From positions 62,001 through 126,000 of the forward strand of contig CADCIO010000002.1 in NCBI GenBank assembly GCA_902801475.1: DNA of 64,000 nucleotides. The letters are read 5' to 3'. Source of the stretch: an uncultured Bacteroidales bacterium. Lineage in GTDB: Bacteria; Bacteroidota; Bacteroidia; Bacteroidales; Bacteroidaceae. The notes beneath the pieces were generated by a model that saw nothing but the letters and a program-made list of their open reading frames with translations, made no database searches and had not been told where the DNA came from. Position numbers and translations under genes: made by a program. Shown in pieces: positions 63,299 through 64,000 of the stretch. Every line of letters begins with the position of its first letter. The stretch's first letter is position 1.

Positions 63299-63865
63299 AT
63301 GTTACAGGACGAAGTAAAAAAAGCGATAGAGGTGATGAGGGCTGGGGGCGTGATCCTCTACCCTACGGACACGGTGTGGGGCATTGGATGTGATGCCACA
63401 AATGAGGAGGCCGTGAAGAAGGTGTTTGCTATCAAGAGAAGAGAGGATAGCAAGGCACTTATCTGTCTGGTGGACAGCGATGTAAGGTTACAGCGGTATG
63501 TCAGGAATGTGGCGGATGTGACTTGGAATATGATCGAGTTGAGTGAGAAGCCGTTGACGGTCATTTTTGACAACGTGACGGGTTTGGCACCCAACGTGAT
63601 TGCGGAGGACGGAAGTGCTGGATTGCGTATCACGAGGGAGGAGTTCAGCAAGGAACTCTGTTTCCGTTTCCAGAAGCCGATTGTGAGTACCAGCGCCAAT
63701 ATCAGCGGGGAGCCGACACCACAGACGTTTGAGGAAATCAGCGACGAGATCAAGGAAGCGGTGGATTATGTGGTGAAGTACAGTCGGCAGAGTCGCGAGA
63801 AGCATAAGCCCAGCAGTATCATCAAGATGAATGCGAACGGGCAATTCACAATAATAAGGGAGTAG
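63299..63865 (+). CDS. Threonylcarbamoyl-AMP synthase (Sua5/YciO/YrdC family)
   Basis: 188 residues. YrdC domain motifs: GGVILYPTDTVWGIGCDATN, KRREDSKALICLV, and GLRITREEFSKELCFRFQKP with STSAN. Makes threonylcarbamoyl-AMP for the t6A37 tRNA modification. The YciO subgroup is similar, so the tRNA-modifying role is probable rather than certain. The spacers on both sides are the same repeat. Confidence 0.88.
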   Translation: MLQDEVKKAIEVMRAGGVILYPTDTVWGIGCDATNEEAVKKVFAIKRREDSKALICLVDSDVRLQRYVRNVADVTWNMIELSEKPLTVIFDNVTGLAPNVIAEDGSAGLRITREEFSKELCFRFQKPIVSTSANISGEPTPQTFEEISDEIKEAVDYVVKYSRQSREKHKPSSIIKMNANGQFTIIRE

Positions 63866-63930
63866 CCAGCCCACGCGTCGGGCGATAGTCTTTCTCATTT
63901 ATCATTTGTCATTTATCATTTAGCGCAGCG
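63866..63930. repeat. CCAGCCCACGCG hairpin plus inverted heptads, second copy
   Basis: Begins right after the stop codon and ends 2 bp before ATG 63933; differs from 63236-63296 mainly by a few inserted bases (AGTCTT). Confidence 0.93.
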
Positions 63931-63932
63931 CC

Positions 63933-64000
63933 ATGAATCTAATCGGGATTAGACGTAAGGAGATTAAGTTGAACCAGGCCATCACCGAGTGGCTGAAGGG
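63933..64000 (+). CDS. Partial gene cut by the window end
   Basis: Only 22 codons are visible (MNLIGIRRKEIKLNQAITEW, LK). The family cannot be assigned from this. The start is supported by the same ATG-adjacent repeat leader used by the two preceding genes. Confidence 0.6.
   Translation, partial: MNLIGIRRKEIKLNQAITEWLK

Overview
The window comes from a Bacteroidota chromosome, most likely Prevotellaceae (Prevotella, Segatella or Xylanibacter type). Evidence: many start regions carry the Bacteroidota promoter (TTTG, about 20 nt, TAnnTTTGC) rather than a Shine-Dalgarno site; there is a SusC/SusD pair; several families are largely confined to this phylum (DUF4250, DUF4252, DUF4421, DUF4924, NigD-like, LruC lipoproteins, metzincin with DUF5117/5118); and secreted proteins end in short Prevotella-style C-terminal tails. 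I see no rRNA, tRNA, CRISPR array or prophage.

Layout. 0.1-2.6 kb: a secreted CE1-type esterase, a DUF4250 protein and a lipoprotein. 2.7-13.4 kb: a tight operon of metzincin protease, SusC, SusD, a secreted repeat protein and a C10 cysteine protease, which reads as a peptide-scavenging locus rather than a glycan locus. 13.6-22.3 kb: two paralogous LruC-domain surface lipoproteins on either side of an ATPase gene, arrays of palindromic repeats and a duplicated fragment of the next gene. 22.4-26.7 kb: Ca2+/Na+ antiporter, LemA, DUF2207. 27.1-32.1 kb: MORN protein (frameshifted end), RmuC, HU, YkvA, PurN. 32.2-39.8 kb: a third LruC lipoprotein, envelope proteins, M23 peptidase, His-rich CobW GTPase, nitroreductase. 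39.8-42.5 kb: an IS4-type element and a Fic gene bracketed by direct repeats. 42.6-52.0 kb: housekeeping genes (efp, rpmH, PASTA protein, RluD, Ddl, acyltransferase, NigD-like, ACT and PFL pair) and a GH27 alpha-galactosidase. 52.0-58.4 kb: a second ATPase between direct repeats, a 38-residue peptide gene and a 1484-residue MBG-type surface protein. 58.6-64 kb: LysE, four-helix-bundle protein, DUF4924, RmlD, RF3 and TsaC-like genes joined by spacers made almost entirely of heptamer repeats.

The main unexplained signal is the repeats. (1) Two unrelated ATPase genes have the same two repeat families in the same relative places: AACCC/GGGTTATT units on the 5' side and GAGTC/GACTC palindromes on the 3' side. 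(2) A four-helix-bundle gene sits between inverted TAAATGA heptad arrays, and a second copy of its 3' end plus array lies 1.8 kb away. (3) A 136-bp direct repeat carrying a promoter and the first 19 codons of the antiporter brackets the second LruC gene. (4) Two housekeeping-type proteins contain in-frame repeat-like insertions. Together these suggest single-gene accessory units moving or duplicating with short repeats.
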